Of a DNA stretch of 64,000 nt, positions 25,828 through 33,598 are shown in pieces. The notes beneath the pieces were generated by a model. The model was not told the DNA's origin, did not search any database, and was given only the letters and a program-made list of their open reading frames with translations. A program made the translations under genes and the position numbers. Origin of the DNA: Haloterrigena sp. KLK7 (GTDB taxonomy: Archaea > Halobacteriota > Halobacteria > Halobacteriales > Natrialbaceae). Location: positions 2,418,001-2,482,000 of the forward strand of contig NZ_CP149787.1 of the NCBI RefSeq assembly GCF_037914945.1, written 5' to 3'. Position 1 is the first letter of the stretch, and every line of letters starts with the position of its first letter.

Positions 25828-25994
25828 GACGGAACCTCGATCCGAGCGTCACGACCAGCGGGGAGGCGACGGGCGCCGAGTGTCCCTACTGCGAGTCGAC
25901 GGACACCGTCCGCGAACACCCGAAGGGGCCGTCGCTCTGCCGGTCGATGCACTACTGTAACAGTTGCGAGCAACCGTTCGAGAAGTTCGAGTGA
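25824..25994 (+). CDS. Zinc-ribbon protein, split-off C-terminal part of PaaD
   Basis: A 56-residue protein, too short for most gene callers. It contains CPYCESTDTVREHPKGPSLC and YCNSCEQPFEKFE, i.e. two CxxC pairs plus an extra Cys, matching the zinc-ribbon tail of bacterial PaaD. Its ATG overlaps the paaD stop (ATGA), so the two halves are translated together. The order and content show that the single bacterial protein is encoded as two chains here. A hairpin (26000-26021) immediately downstream marks the operon end. Confidence 0.9.
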   Translation: MRRNLDPSVTTSGEATGAECPYCESTDTVREHPKGPSLCRSMHYCNSCEQPFEKFE

Positions 25995-25999
25995 TCGGC

Positions 26000-26021
26000 C
26001 TCGAGCCCGCGAGGGCTCGAG
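26000..26021 (+). terminator. Hairpin terminator after the paaABCD operon
   Basis: A 9-bp GC-rich stem CTCGAGCCC / GGGCTCGAG around a GCGA loop, six bases after the zinc-ribbon stop and before the next promoter region. It fits an operon-end structure, though haloarchaeal termination often relies on T-runs, which are missing here. Confidence 0.45.
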
Positions 26022-26078
26022 ACCGGCGACCGAGCGAAGAATTTTGCTACTCGATACCGTGCCCTAGCGCGGGCGACC

Positions 26079-27362
26079 ATGTCAGAGACTATCCAACACA
26101 CTCGCCGGGAGGAGCTGCGGGAACTGCAGTCCGAACGACTCCGCGAGACCGTCGCGTACGCCTACGAGAACGTCCCCTTTTACCGGGTAGCCCTGGACGA
26201 GGCCGGCGTCGCGCCGTCGAATATCGAGCAGATCGACGACGTCCGAATGCTTCCGTTCACGACGAAGGAGGACTTCCGCGACGAGTACCCCGACGGCCTC
26301 TTCGCCGTCGACGACGCCGACGTCCGGCGGATCCACGCCTCCTCGGGCACGACGGGCAAACCCAAGATCGTCGCCTACACCGAGGACGACCTCGAGCTGT
26401 GGGACGAGGTGATGGCGCGGTCGATGGACGCCGCGGGCCTCGAGCCGGGCGAGACGTTTCAGAACGCCTACGGCTACGGGCTCTTTACCGGCGGGCTCGG
26501 CTTCCACGGCGGTGCCGAAGCGTTCGGGGCGACGGTGATCCCCGCGAGCGGCGGGAACACCCAGCGCCAGGTCGAACTCGCGCGCGACCTCGAGAGCGAC
26601 GCGATCGGCTGTACGCCGTCGTACGCGCTCTACTTCGCCGAGACGGCCGCGGAGATGGGCGTCGATCCGCACGAACTGCCGCTCTCGACGGTGCTCTACG
26701 GCGCCGAACCCTGTACGGAACCGATGCGGGCGGAGATCGAAGAGCGTCTCGACGCGACCGGCATCGAGAACTACGGACTCTCCGAACTGATCGGTCCGGG
26801 CGTCGCCGTCGAGTGCCGCGAGGCCCAGAACGGGATGCACATCTGGGAGGATCACTTCTATCCCGAGGTCGTCGATCCCCGAACCGGCGAGGTCCTCCCG
26901 GAGGGCGAGGAGGGCGAACTCGTGCTCACGTCGCTCACGAAGGGGGCCCTGCCCGTGCTCCGCTACCGAACCGGCGACCTCACCACGCTCACGACCGACG
27001 AGTGCGAGTGCGGTCGCACGATGGTCCGAATGGACGGCGTCACCGGCCGCGCCGACGACCTCATCATCGTCCGCGGCGTCAACCTCTACCCGAGCCAGAT
27101 CGAAGCCGTCGTCCTCGAGTTCGAGGCGGTCGCGCCCTACTACCGCATCGATCTCGATCGCGAGGACACGCTCGACACCCTCGAGCTCACGATCGAACTG
27201 GCCGACGACTTCGACGGCGACCGGGACCGACTCCGAGGCGAGATCCTCGAGCGACTACAGAACGCGCTGTCGTTCACGCCCGACGAACTCGAACTGGTCG
27301 AGTACGGGACCCTCGAGCGAACGGAGGTCGGGAAGGTCAAACGCGTCTACGATCACCGCTGA
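26079..27362 (+). CDS. paaK: Phenylacetate-CoA ligase (copy 2)
   Basis: A 427-residue PaaK with the same motifs as copy 1: LPFTTKEDFRDEYPDGLF, IHASSGTTGKPKIVAYTE, NAYGYGLFTGGLGFHGG, VLYGAEPCTEPMRAEIEE, ENYGLSELIGPGVAVE and GRADDLIIVRGVNLYPSQIE. It forms phenylacetyl-CoA (or a related aryl-CoA), the substrate of the epoxidase encoded just upstream. Positions 26253-26372 are identical, base for base, to the complement of 15239-15358 in copy 1, while flanks differ. The two copies may have different substrate ranges or inducers. Confidence 0.95.
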   Translation: MSETIQHTRREELRELQSERLRETVAYAYENVPFYRVALDEAGVAPSNIEQIDDVRMLPFTTKEDFRDEYPDGLFAVDDADVRRIHASSGTTGKPKIVAYTEDDLELWDEVMARSMDAAGLEPGETFQNAYGYGLFTGGLGFHGGAEAFGATVIPASGGNTQRQVELARDLESDAIGCTPSYALYFAETAAEMGVDPHELPLSTVLYGAEPCTEPMRAEIEERLDATGIENYGLSELIGPGVAVECREAQNGMHIWEDHFYPEVVDPRTGEVLPEGEEGELVLTSLTKGALPVLRYRTGDLTTLTTDECECGRTMVRMDGVTGRADDLIIVRGVNLYPSQIEAVVLEFEAVAPYYRIDLDREDTLDTLELTIELADDFDGDRDRLRGEILERLQNALSFTPDELELVEYGTLERTEVGKVKRVYDHR

Positions 27363-27423
27363 ACCGGATCGCGGTCCCCCGAGTGACGTCGAACGCGTCC
27401 CGCCGGACGGCACCGACTCCCAC

Positions 27424-27429
27424 TTTTAA
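27424..27429 (+). promoter_or_regulatory. TATA box of the thioesterase gene at 27455
   Basis: TTTTAA centred about 28 bp before the ATG at 27455, typical of a leaderless transcript. Confidence 0.5.
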
Positions 27430-27454
27430 TACGGTTCGCGAGACAGTGTCGTGC

Positions 27455-27871
27455 ATGGACATCGAAGCCTTCTTCGAGGGCATGCCGTTCGCCTCCCTGC
27501 TCGGGATCGACGTCACCGAATGCGAGGACGGGCACGCCGAGGGCCGCCTCGAGATGAGCGAGGACCTCTCGTGGAACGAGGACCGGCTGATGGCCCACGG
27601 CGGCGTCACGTTCACGCTCGCGGACACCGTCGGCGGCGCGGCGCTGGTCTCGCTGGTCGAGCAACCCGTTCCGACGATCGACATGCGGATCGACTATCTC
27701 AACGCCGGCACCGGCGACCTCTACGCGGAGGCCGACGTCGTGCGCTGCGGGAGCGACGTCGGCGTCGTCGACGTGGACGTCTACGCCGAAGACGACGGGG
27801 AGTCTCCCGGCGACGGCGACGCCGACGGTACGCACATCGCCGACGCGCGCGGGGTCTACAAGACCGGCTGA
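27455..27871 (+). CDS. PaaI-family thioesterase
   Basis: A 138-residue hotdog-fold protein, third PaaI relative in the island. Key segments are FFEGMPFASLLGIDVTE, NEDRLMAHGGVTFTLADTVGGAALVS (HGG loop plus Asp) and TIDMRIDYLNAGTGDLYAEADVVR. An acidic loop (EDDGESPGDGDADG) precedes the last strand. It lies 92 bp downstream of paaK copy 2 with its own TATA box. It would recycle CoA from dead-end aryl-CoA esters formed when ring oxidation stalls. Confidence 0.9.
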   Translation: MDIEAFFEGMPFASLLGIDVTECEDGHAEGRLEMSEDLSWNEDRLMAHGGVTFTLADTVGGAALVSLVEQPVPTIDMRIDYLNAGTGDLYAEADVVRCGSDVGVVDVDVYAEDDGESPGDGDADGTHIADARGVYKTG

Positions 27872-27933
27872 TCGCTGCGCGTTCCCTCCGCGTTCCGTTT
27901 CGTCCCGTCCGGCTATCGACCCGGCCGTCCGCT

Positions 27934-28941
27934 CTACTCGAGTTGCGGAGCGACGTCCTCACCGAGCCGATGGATACAGTCGATCATCTCGTCGGTGCCG
28001 ACGCCGGGATGGTACGTCCGGAAGACGAAGTGGACGTCGTCGCCGAGCGCCTCGCGATACCGCTCGAGTTCGTCGACGACCTGCTCCGGCGTCCCGAAGA
28101 TCGCCTGCTCTTTCAGCTCCCGCTTGCGCTCGGGCTCGAGTTCGTCGACGGACTCGCCGGAGAAGATCTCCTGGTACCGTCGCTGGATGTAGAAGTAGCC
28201 GTCTCGCATCGTCTCCCAGGCGTCCTCGCGGGAGTCGCCGACCCAGCCGTGCTGGAGGACGTAGATCGTGAAGTCGCCCTCGAGGCCCTCCTCCTCGCGG
28301 ACCTGCCTGATATCCTCGACGCGCTTGCGAACGCCCTCGACCGAGAGCGCGGAGGGAGCACACCACGCGTCGCCGATTCGAGCCGCCCGCCGAACGGCCG
28401 GCTTCGCGCCGCCGCCGAGCATGATCGGGACCGTTCCGTCGACGGGCTTCGGCGTGATCGAGACGTCCGTCGGCACGTCGTGGAACGCGGAGTCGTAGCC
28501 GAGGTCGCCCCCGCTCCAGGCGCCCCGGAGGAACGGCACGAGGTCTGCGAGCCGCTCTGCCCGCTCGTCCTGTGGGACGCCGAAGACGTCGAACTCCCGC
28601 GGGTTCGAGCCGATCGCGAGCCCCAGCGTCAGTCGGCCGTCGGCGAGCAGATCGACGGTGGCGGCGTCCTCCGCGAGCCTGATCGGGTCGTACAGCGGTC
28701 CGAGTGCGACGCAGCTGCCGATCTCGAGGTCGTTCGTCTCGGCGGCCATTGCCCCGAGCGCGGGCATCGTCGCCGAGAGGTAGCCGTCCTCGGCGAAGTG
28801 GTGTTCCGAGACCCACGCGCTGTCGAGCCCCGCGGCCTCGATCTCGCGGGTCAACGCGAGTACCTCGTCGTACAGATCGCTCGCCTCGCGGTCGTCGTCC
28901 GGCCGCTGCTGGGCGGTGAACAGGCCCGTCCCGAGTTTCAT
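27934..28941 (-). CDS. LLM-class flavin/F420-dependent oxidoreductase
   Basis: A 335-residue luciferase-like monooxygenase-family protein. Family elements are LGTGLFTAQQRP, AGLDSAWVSEHHFAEDGYL (the conserved Glu-His-His near residue 48), DLEIGSCVALGPLYDPIRLAEDAA, LLADGRLTLGLAIGS and VPIMLGGGAKPAVRRAARIGDAW. It is distinct from the NP1902A-type paralogue at 763 and closer to bacterial flavin-dependent monooxygenases. A TATA-like ATTAAG (around 28968) sits 27 bp before the ATG, so it is probably leaderless. It is convergent with the thioesterase gene; its substrate is unknown. Confidence 0.88.
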   Translation of the reverse strand: MKLGTGLFTAQQRPDDDREASDLYDEVLALTREIEAAGLDSAWVSEHHFAEDGYLSATMPALGAMAAETNDLEIGSCVALGPLYDPIRLAEDAATVDLLADGRLTLGLAIGSNPREFDVFGVPQDERAERLADLVPFLRGAWSGGDLGYDSAFHDVPTDVSITPKPVDGTVPIMLGGGAKPAVRRAARIGDAWCAPSALSVEGVRKRVEDIRQVREEEGLEGDFTIYVLQHGWVGDSREDAWETMRDGYFYIQRRYQEIFSGESVDELEPERKRELKEQAIFGTPEQVVDELERYREALGDDVHFVFRTYHPGVGTDEMIDCIHRLGEDVAPQLE

Positions 28942-28965
28942 ACGCTCGATATCACGCGGAATCGG

Positions 28966-28971
28966 CTTAAT
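28966..28971 (-). promoter_or_regulatory. TATA box of the LLM oxidoreductase gene
   Basis: Minus-strand ATTAAG centred about 27 bp before the ATG at 28941. Confidence 0.45.
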
Positions 28972-29032
28972 TCTTGGCGAGTCGGCTATTCGTCGGGCTC
29001 GAGCGTAGTGTAGCGTTCTCCGGAGTCATCGA

Positions 29033-29223
29033 GGACACTACGAAAGCCCCTGGCCCCTTTCATTCCCGCCCGTACCGGCTGGTCGAGCAAGCCACCGCGG
29101 GTGGGAGTGAAAGGGGGCTGGAACCGTCCGGTCGATGGACTCGTTGCCGTTGTGCGCGCTCCCTCGGTCGCGTGCGTACGTCGTCCGCCTTCCCGGACGG
29201 TTCCAGGGCCTTTCGCGGTGTTC
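29033..29223 (+). ncRNA. Candidate structured RNA or MITE-like element (three-stem fold)
   Basis: Within a 324-bp gene-free gap, three nested pairings can be drawn by eye. An outer stem joins 29033-29053 with 29203-29223 (two mismatches). Stem A joins 29054-29072 with 29098-29116 over 19 pairs, two of them G-U. Stem B joins 29118-29131 with 29193-29206 over 14 perfect pairs; four bases (29203-29206) could serve either stem B or the outer stem. Four wobble positions read as G-U on the plus strand and would be A-C mismatches on the minus strand, which favours a plus-strand RNA. The terminal inverted arrangement also fits a non-autonomous transposable element. No known RNA family was recognised. 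Confidence 0.5.
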
Positions 29224-29265
29224 GTGACGAGTTCACCGGCGTTCGAGGTGTCTCGAACCGGGCGG

Positions 29266-30540
29266 CTAGTGGTCGATGACGGTGATCTCCTCGACCGGCC
29301 ACTGGCTCAGAATTTCGACGCCGTTTTCGCGGACGACGACCATCTCCTCGACGCGAACGCCCTGCCGACCGGCCGGCTCCTGGGTCTCGACGGCCATCGT
29401 CATCCCCTCCTCGATCTCGATGGGGTGATCGGGCGAGAGGCCGCGCCAGATCAGCGGCACCTCGTACAGCTGCAGTCCGAGTCCGTGGGCCCAGTGGTTC
29501 GTGGTCAGCTGCCAGTGTTCGTCGGCGTCGTAGTAGTCGGCGTGTTCGCCCTCCATGTCCGGGAACCCCTCGGCGATCTCGTCGGTCGTCGCGCCGGGTT
29601 CGATGCGCTCGAGCACGTCGTAGAGGTTGTCTCGAGCCGTCTCGTACGCCTCTCGCTGCTCGTCGGTCGGCTCGCCCACCGAGAAGGTGCGGTAATAACA
29701 CGACCGGTAGCCGAGGTAGCCGATATTATAGAAATCGGCGTAGACGAGGTCGCCGGGGCGGATCGTCCGGTCGGTGGTGTTGGCCTGGTGTTTCGGCCAC
29801 GTGTTGGGGCCGGAGGTGAGGTAGCCGCCGCCGACGAACGCGCCGTGGCGCCACAGTTCCTCGACCGCCTCTCCCCAGACCTCGTTCTCGCGCTTGCCCG
29901 GTTTCGCCGCGTCCGTGATCCGCTGGAAGCCGGCCTCGCAGATCGACGCGACCTGACGCAGGCACTCGATCTCGTCGTCGGTCTTGACCTTGCGGGCGTC
30001 CTCCATCACCGACTGCGCCGTTCCCGGATCGATCTCGAGGCCCTGGTCCTCGAGCGCGGCGAGCAGCCCCCGGTTGCCGACGTCGACGCCGAGCGTCTCG
30101 TCGGCGACGCCGTACTCGTCCATGGCCTCGTGGACCGTTTCGGCCATCTTCGAGAGCAGGAACTGCCGTGCCGACGGGCTGCCGGAGGCCCGCGGAACGT
30201 TCCCGAGGCCGGGACAGGCGTAGCGGATGTCGTGCAGCCAGGGACAGTTGAACCGCTGGTTGCTCGCGTGGTCGGCGGTGTCCCAGTGGACGACGTCGCC
30301 GTTCTCGGTCAGCAGCGTGTAGTGGTCCGCGCCGCTGCCGCCGGTCATCGCCAGTCCGGTGACGTACCGGATGTTCGGATCCGAAACGAGCAGCACCGCG
30401 CCGAGATCCGTCTCCCGAAGGCGCTCGAGGGCTCGCTCTTTGCGCTCTTCCCGAAGTCGCTGCGTGTCGATCCGTCGCTCCCAGTCGACGGCCTGCGTAC
30501 CGCGGGTGCCTTCCATGAAGTCCCGCTCGTAGAACGTCAT
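29266..30540 (-). CDS. M24-family (aminopeptidase P/creatinase/DddP-like) protein
   Basis: A 424-residue protein with a creatinase-type N-terminal domain (residues 1-180, VLLVSDPNIRYVTGLAMTGG) and a pita-bread catalytic domain. Expected metal ligands: Asp in LVYADFYNIGYLGYRSC is present; the second Asp, 12 residues later, is Cys; His in NHWAHGLGLQLYEVP, Glu in GMTMAVETQEP and Glu in VRVEEMVVV are present. The 12-residue spacing and IG-x2-GY pattern resemble DMSP lyase DddP more than peptidases (11 residues). Function is therefore open: peptidase, amidinohydrolase or lyase. The ATG at 30540 was preferred to a GTG at 30555 because ATTTAGT (30564-30570) is centred 27 bp before it. Confidence 0.85.
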   Translation of the reverse strand: MTFYERDFMEGTRGTQAVDWERRIDTQRLREERKERALERLRETDLGAVLLVSDPNIRYVTGLAMTGGSGADHYTLLTENGDVVHWDTADHASNQRFNCPWLHDIRYACPGLGNVPRASGSPSARQFLLSKMAETVHEAMDEYGVADETLGVDVGNRGLLAALEDQGLEIDPGTAQSVMEDARKVKTDDEIECLRQVASICEAGFQRITDAAKPGKRENEVWGEAVEELWRHGAFVGGGYLTSGPNTWPKHQANTTDRTIRPGDLVYADFYNIGYLGYRSCYYRTFSVGEPTDEQREAYETARDNLYDVLERIEPGATTDEIAEGFPDMEGEHADYYDADEHWQLTTNHWAHGLGLQLYEVPLIWRGLSPDHPIEIEEGMTMAVETQEPAGRQGVRVEEMVVVRENGVEILSQWPVEEITVIDH

Positions 30541-30563
30541 GTCGTGGCGTATCACAGGGATTC

Positions 30564-30611
30564 ACTAAATCGTACCGCTGGCGGTGATCGGCGAGGGACA
30601 CCCGTCTATAA
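30564..30611. promoter_or_regulatory. Divergent TATA boxes, M24 gene and small acidic gene
   Basis: Minus-strand ATTTAGT (30564-30570) is centred 27 bp before the M24 ATG; plus-strand TATAA (30607-30611) is centred 28 bp before the ATG at 30637. Both genes therefore look leaderless and share a 96-bp control region. Confidence 0.5.
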
Positions 30612-30636
30612 GGTCGTCGACGTACTGTGTTCCCAC

Positions 30637-30828
30637 ATGCCAATACCCGGCTACGATCCGGAAGATATCGACGAGATGCTCGAGTCGCGCCTCGGAGACG
30701 ACGAGATCGAGAGCAAGCTGACCGAATCGGAACTCGAGCGCTACCGAGCCGGCGACGAGAACCTGATGGACCTCCTCGACGAGGAGGAAATCGAGCGGGT
30801 CCGCGAGCGCGGGGAGGGCTCGGACTGA
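30637..30828 (+). CDS. Small acidic helical protein of unknown function
   Basis: A 63-residue protein (MPIPGYDPEDIDEMLES at its start) composed almost entirely of charged helix, with repeats of the pattern LxxxEIExxLxxxELERY. No domain is recognised. It has a good TATA box and a start at the expected distance, and its codon usage matches surrounding genes, so it is probably real. It could be an adaptor or ribosome/partner-binding protein, but nothing in the sequence identifies a role. Confidence 0.65.
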   Translation: MPIPGYDPEDIDEMLESRLGDDEIESKLTESELERYRAGDENLMDLLDEEEIERVRERGEGSD

Positions 30829-30851
30829 GTCGAACCGCCGAATACGGCGGG

Positions 30852-31817
30852 TCAGACCGGGTCGAGGCCCGCTTCCTCGCGCAAGACGTTGATGTACTTT
30901 CGGAACCCCGACTCGAGGTCGTACTGGACCTCGTACCCGAGGTCCTCCTGTGCCGTCGTCATGTCGAGGTTCTGCGTCCAGGGGAGTTCGCCGTCGTCCG
31001 AGACGTCGACGTCGGCGTCGGGCAGGATCGATTCGACGGTCTCGGCGGCTTCGCGGACCGTCGCGAGCACGCCGCGGACGTTGTACACTCGCTGCGACAG
31101 GTCGTCTTCGGGCGTGAACGCCGCCTTCCGGAACGCCTGGGCGATGTCCTCGACGTGCTGCCAGTCGATCGCTTGGTCGCCGTACTCGACGCTGTAGGAC
31201 TCTCCGAGGGCGGGTTTCTCGATGATGTTCGCGAGGAACGCCGACCCCCCCGTTTCGCGGTAGGGACCGTAGGCGACGGTCGGGCGGAGCGCGACGTGGT
31301 CGAGACCGTAGTCCTCGTGATAGACCCGGGCCTGATGTTCGTTGTACTCCTTGGTCGCGCCGTAGAGCGTGTCCGGATAGACGAGTTCGTCCTCGTCGAC
31401 CCACTCCGCGTCGTAGTTGCCCGGTGGGGCGTAGACCGCCGCCGAGGACGCCCACGCGACGCGCTCGATCTGATCGTCCAGCGTGCACGCCGCCTCGAAG
31501 ACGTTGTTCGTCCCCATGACGTTCACGTCGGCCGCCGCGCGGGGGTTCTCGCGCGCCGTCGTCGTCAGCAGCGCCGCGAGGTGGACGATGTGGGTCGCCC
31601 CGGTCTCCTTGACCGCGCGGATCACGTCGGTCGACTCGGAGACGTCGCCGCGCCGAACCTCGACGTCGTCGGCGACGCCGAGTTGCTCGAGGATCTCCGT
31701 GTCCGTCGAGAGGTCGTACGCGACGACGTCGTGTCCGTGTTCGAGCAGGTCCTGTACCACGTAGGAACCGATGAAGCCGGTTCCGCCGGTTACCAGTACG
31801 GTAGCGTCGTCTGTCAT
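30852..31817 (-). CDS. NAD-dependent epimerase/dehydratase family protein
   Basis: A 321-residue extended SDR. NAD motif VTGGTGFIGSYVVQDLL at residues 8-24, then THIVHLAALLTT, VAWASSAAVYAP with the active-site Ser, and the catalytic Y-x3-K in DTLYGATKEYNEHQ. A substrate region ALRPTVAYGPYRETGGSAF follows. It resembles nucleoside-diphosphate-sugar epimerases and uronate dehydrogenase-like proteins. The location next to a ThDP enzyme, EthD and VOC genes suggests a catabolic rather than cell-wall role. The ATG at 31817 (MTDDATVLVTGG) was chosen because an upstream 29-residue extension would precede the conserved NAD motif. Confidence 0.88.
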   Translation of the reverse strand: MTDDATVLVTGGTGFIGSYVVQDLLEHGHDVVAYDLSTDTEILEQLGVADDVEVRRGDVSESTDVIRAVKETGATHIVHLAALLTTTARENPRAAADVNVMGTNNVFEAACTLDDQIERVAWASSAAVYAPPGNYDAEWVDEDELVYPDTLYGATKEYNEHQARVYHEDYGLDHVALRPTVAYGPYRETGGSAFLANIIEKPALGESYSVEYGDQAIDWQHVEDIAQAFRKAAFTPEDDLSQRVYNVRGVLATVREAAETVESILPDADVDVSDDGELPWTQNLDMTTAQEDLGYEVQYDLESGFRKYINVLREEAGLDPV

Positions 31818-31900
31818 GTGTGGATAGTGTGTCGCTGGGTCACGTATAGGTTGGTGATCGTTCTCAGCCGCCCGCGGATCCCGTCGTCGCGCATCGCTCG

Positions 31901-33598
31901 TCACTCGTGGAGCCCGCCGACCGATTCGTAGAACGAGGAGGCCAACGTGGCGGCCATGTCCTCCTCGCGGTCGATTCGCACGTCGATGACGTGGGGGACG
32001 TCCGCCGCCTTACCGTCCTCGAGCGCCGCGGCGAACGCCTCGGGATCGGTCGCGCGCGTCCCGACGGCGCCGAAGGCTTCGGCGGCTTTCACGAAGTCCG
32101 TGTCGTGGAACTCGACGCCGGCGATGTCGCCGTCCTCGCCCTGCATCTGTCGGACCATCCCGAGGCTGGTGTCGTTGAGGACGACGAACGTGGGCGCGAC
32201 GCCGTATTCGACGGCGGTCTCGACGCTGTTCATCGTCATCGAGAACCCGCCGTCGCCGGCGACCGCGACGACGTCCTTCCCGGTGGTCAGGGCCGCGGAC
32301 ACCGCGGCCGGGTTCGCCCAACCCATTCCGCCGACGCCGCCGCTGCCGAAGTAGGTGCGGACGGCCGGGGTCTGCAGGTAGTACAGCAGCCAGAACCGGT
32401 TGTTCCCGGAGTCGGCGGTGACGACGGTGTCCTCGTCGACGACCGCTTCGATCTCCGCGACGGCGCGCTGGGGCTTGATCGGGCTCGAGTCGTCCTCGCA
32501 CTCGGGCGCGGCGAACCACTCTCTCGCCTCGGCCGCCCGCTCTATCGCCCAGTCGTTCGACGCCTCGCCGGCGTCCGCGAGCGCGGCGAGGCTCTCCTTC
32601 GCGTCGCCGACGAGACCCACGTCGGCGGGGTAGACCCAGCCGGCGTTGCGGGTATCGACGTCCGCGTGGACGATCGTCTGCTCGTCGGGACGGATGAACT
32701 CGGGGGCCTGCCAGTTCGTGTCCATCGGGTTCAGCCGGCAGCCGACGACGAGCAACGTATCGGCCTCGCTGACGACCCGATTCGCGCCCTCGTGTCCGAA
32801 CGACCCCATGACGCCGGCGGCGCGGTCGTCGGTCTCGGGATAGGTCGATTTGCCGAGATAGGAGGTAACGACGACGCAGTCGTACGCCTCGGCGACCGCC
32901 GCGAGTTCGTCGTAGGCCTGCGCGGCGTGGACGCCGTTGCCCGCGACGATCACCGGGCGTTCGGCGGCCTCGAGCGCCTCCGCGGCCGCCGCGACGTCGC
33001 TCGCGGTCGGCGCGGCGTCCCAGGTCCGCGTCTGCTCGGACGCGTCCCACGCGGGCGGCGTCGGATCGTCGGGCACGTCGTCGGTGATCGCGTCGCCGTC
33101 CAGGATGACCGCGGTCGGACCGGGACGACCGGCGACGGCGTGTTTGAACGCCAGCTGCGTCGAGCGCAGCGTTTCGACCGGCGTGCGCGGAAACCACCAC
33201 TCCTTGGAGACCCCGTCGAGGATCGAGGGGAGGCTGAACCCGCCGTAATCCCCGCGGGCTTGCTGGTACGGCGCCAGCGTCGAGTACTCGCCGCGTTCGG
33301 AGGCCTCGGTGAGCACGACCATCGGCGACGACGACAGCCGCGCCTCCATCTGACCGATCATCCCGAGACTGCCGATCCACGGTCCCTGTCCGGCGAGAAC
33401 GCCCGGCCGCCCCGTGAGCCGGCCGTAGGTCTCCGCCATGACGCTCGCCTCGCGCTCGTCTCGCGGTCTGACGAGGTCCACCGCCGATTCGGGGAGGTGC
33501 TCGAGCAGTTCGATGACTCGGCCACCCGGATAGCCGAAGACGTACTCGACGTCGAGGTCCTCGAGCGTCTCGACGAGTGCGGACGCGGTCGTCGTCAT
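31901..33598 (-). CDS. Thiamine-diphosphate-dependent enzyme (acetolactate synthase-like)
   Basis: A 565-residue ThDP enzyme with the three usual domains. The N-terminal Pyr domain has VEYVFGYPGGRVIELLEHL, the catalytic Glu in RPRDEREASVMAETYGRLTG, and GVLAGQGPWIGSLGMIGQM. The central domain is around residues 190-320. The C-terminal PP domain carries the ThDP-Mg motif AGDGGFSMTMNSVETAVEYG...VLND. It is annotated in most genomes as acetolactate synthase, but no regulatory subunit or isoleucine-valine genes are adjacent. Benzoylformate decarboxylase or another 2-keto-acid enzyme is equally possible. The ATG overlaps the EthD stop by four bases, so the EthD protein and this enzyme are co-translated. 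Confidence 0.88.
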   Translation of the reverse strand: MTTTASALVETLEDLDVEYVFGYPGGRVIELLEHLPESAVDLVRPRDEREASVMAETYGRLTGRPGVLAGQGPWIGSLGMIGQMEARLSSSPMVVLTEASERGEYSTLAPYQQARGDYGGFSLPSILDGVSKEWWFPRTPVETLRSTQLAFKHAVAGRPGPTAVILDGDAITDDVPDDPTPPAWDASEQTRTWDAAPTASDVAAAAEALEAAERPVIVAGNGVHAAQAYDELAAVAEAYDCVVVTSYLGKSTYPETDDRAAGVMGSFGHEGANRVVSEADTLLVVGCRLNPMDTNWQAPEFIRPDEQTIVHADVDTRNAGWVYPADVGLVGDAKESLAALADAGEASNDWAIERAAEAREWFAAPECEDDSSPIKPQRAVAEIEAVVDEDTVVTADSGNNRFWLLYYLQTPAVRTYFGSGGVGGMGWANPAAVSAALTTGKDVVAVAGDGGFSMTMNSVETAVEYGVAPTFVVLNDTSLGMVRQMQGEDGDIAGVEFHDTDFVKAAEAFGAVGTRATDPEAFAAALEDGKAADVPHVIDVRIDREEDMAATLASSFYESVGGLHE

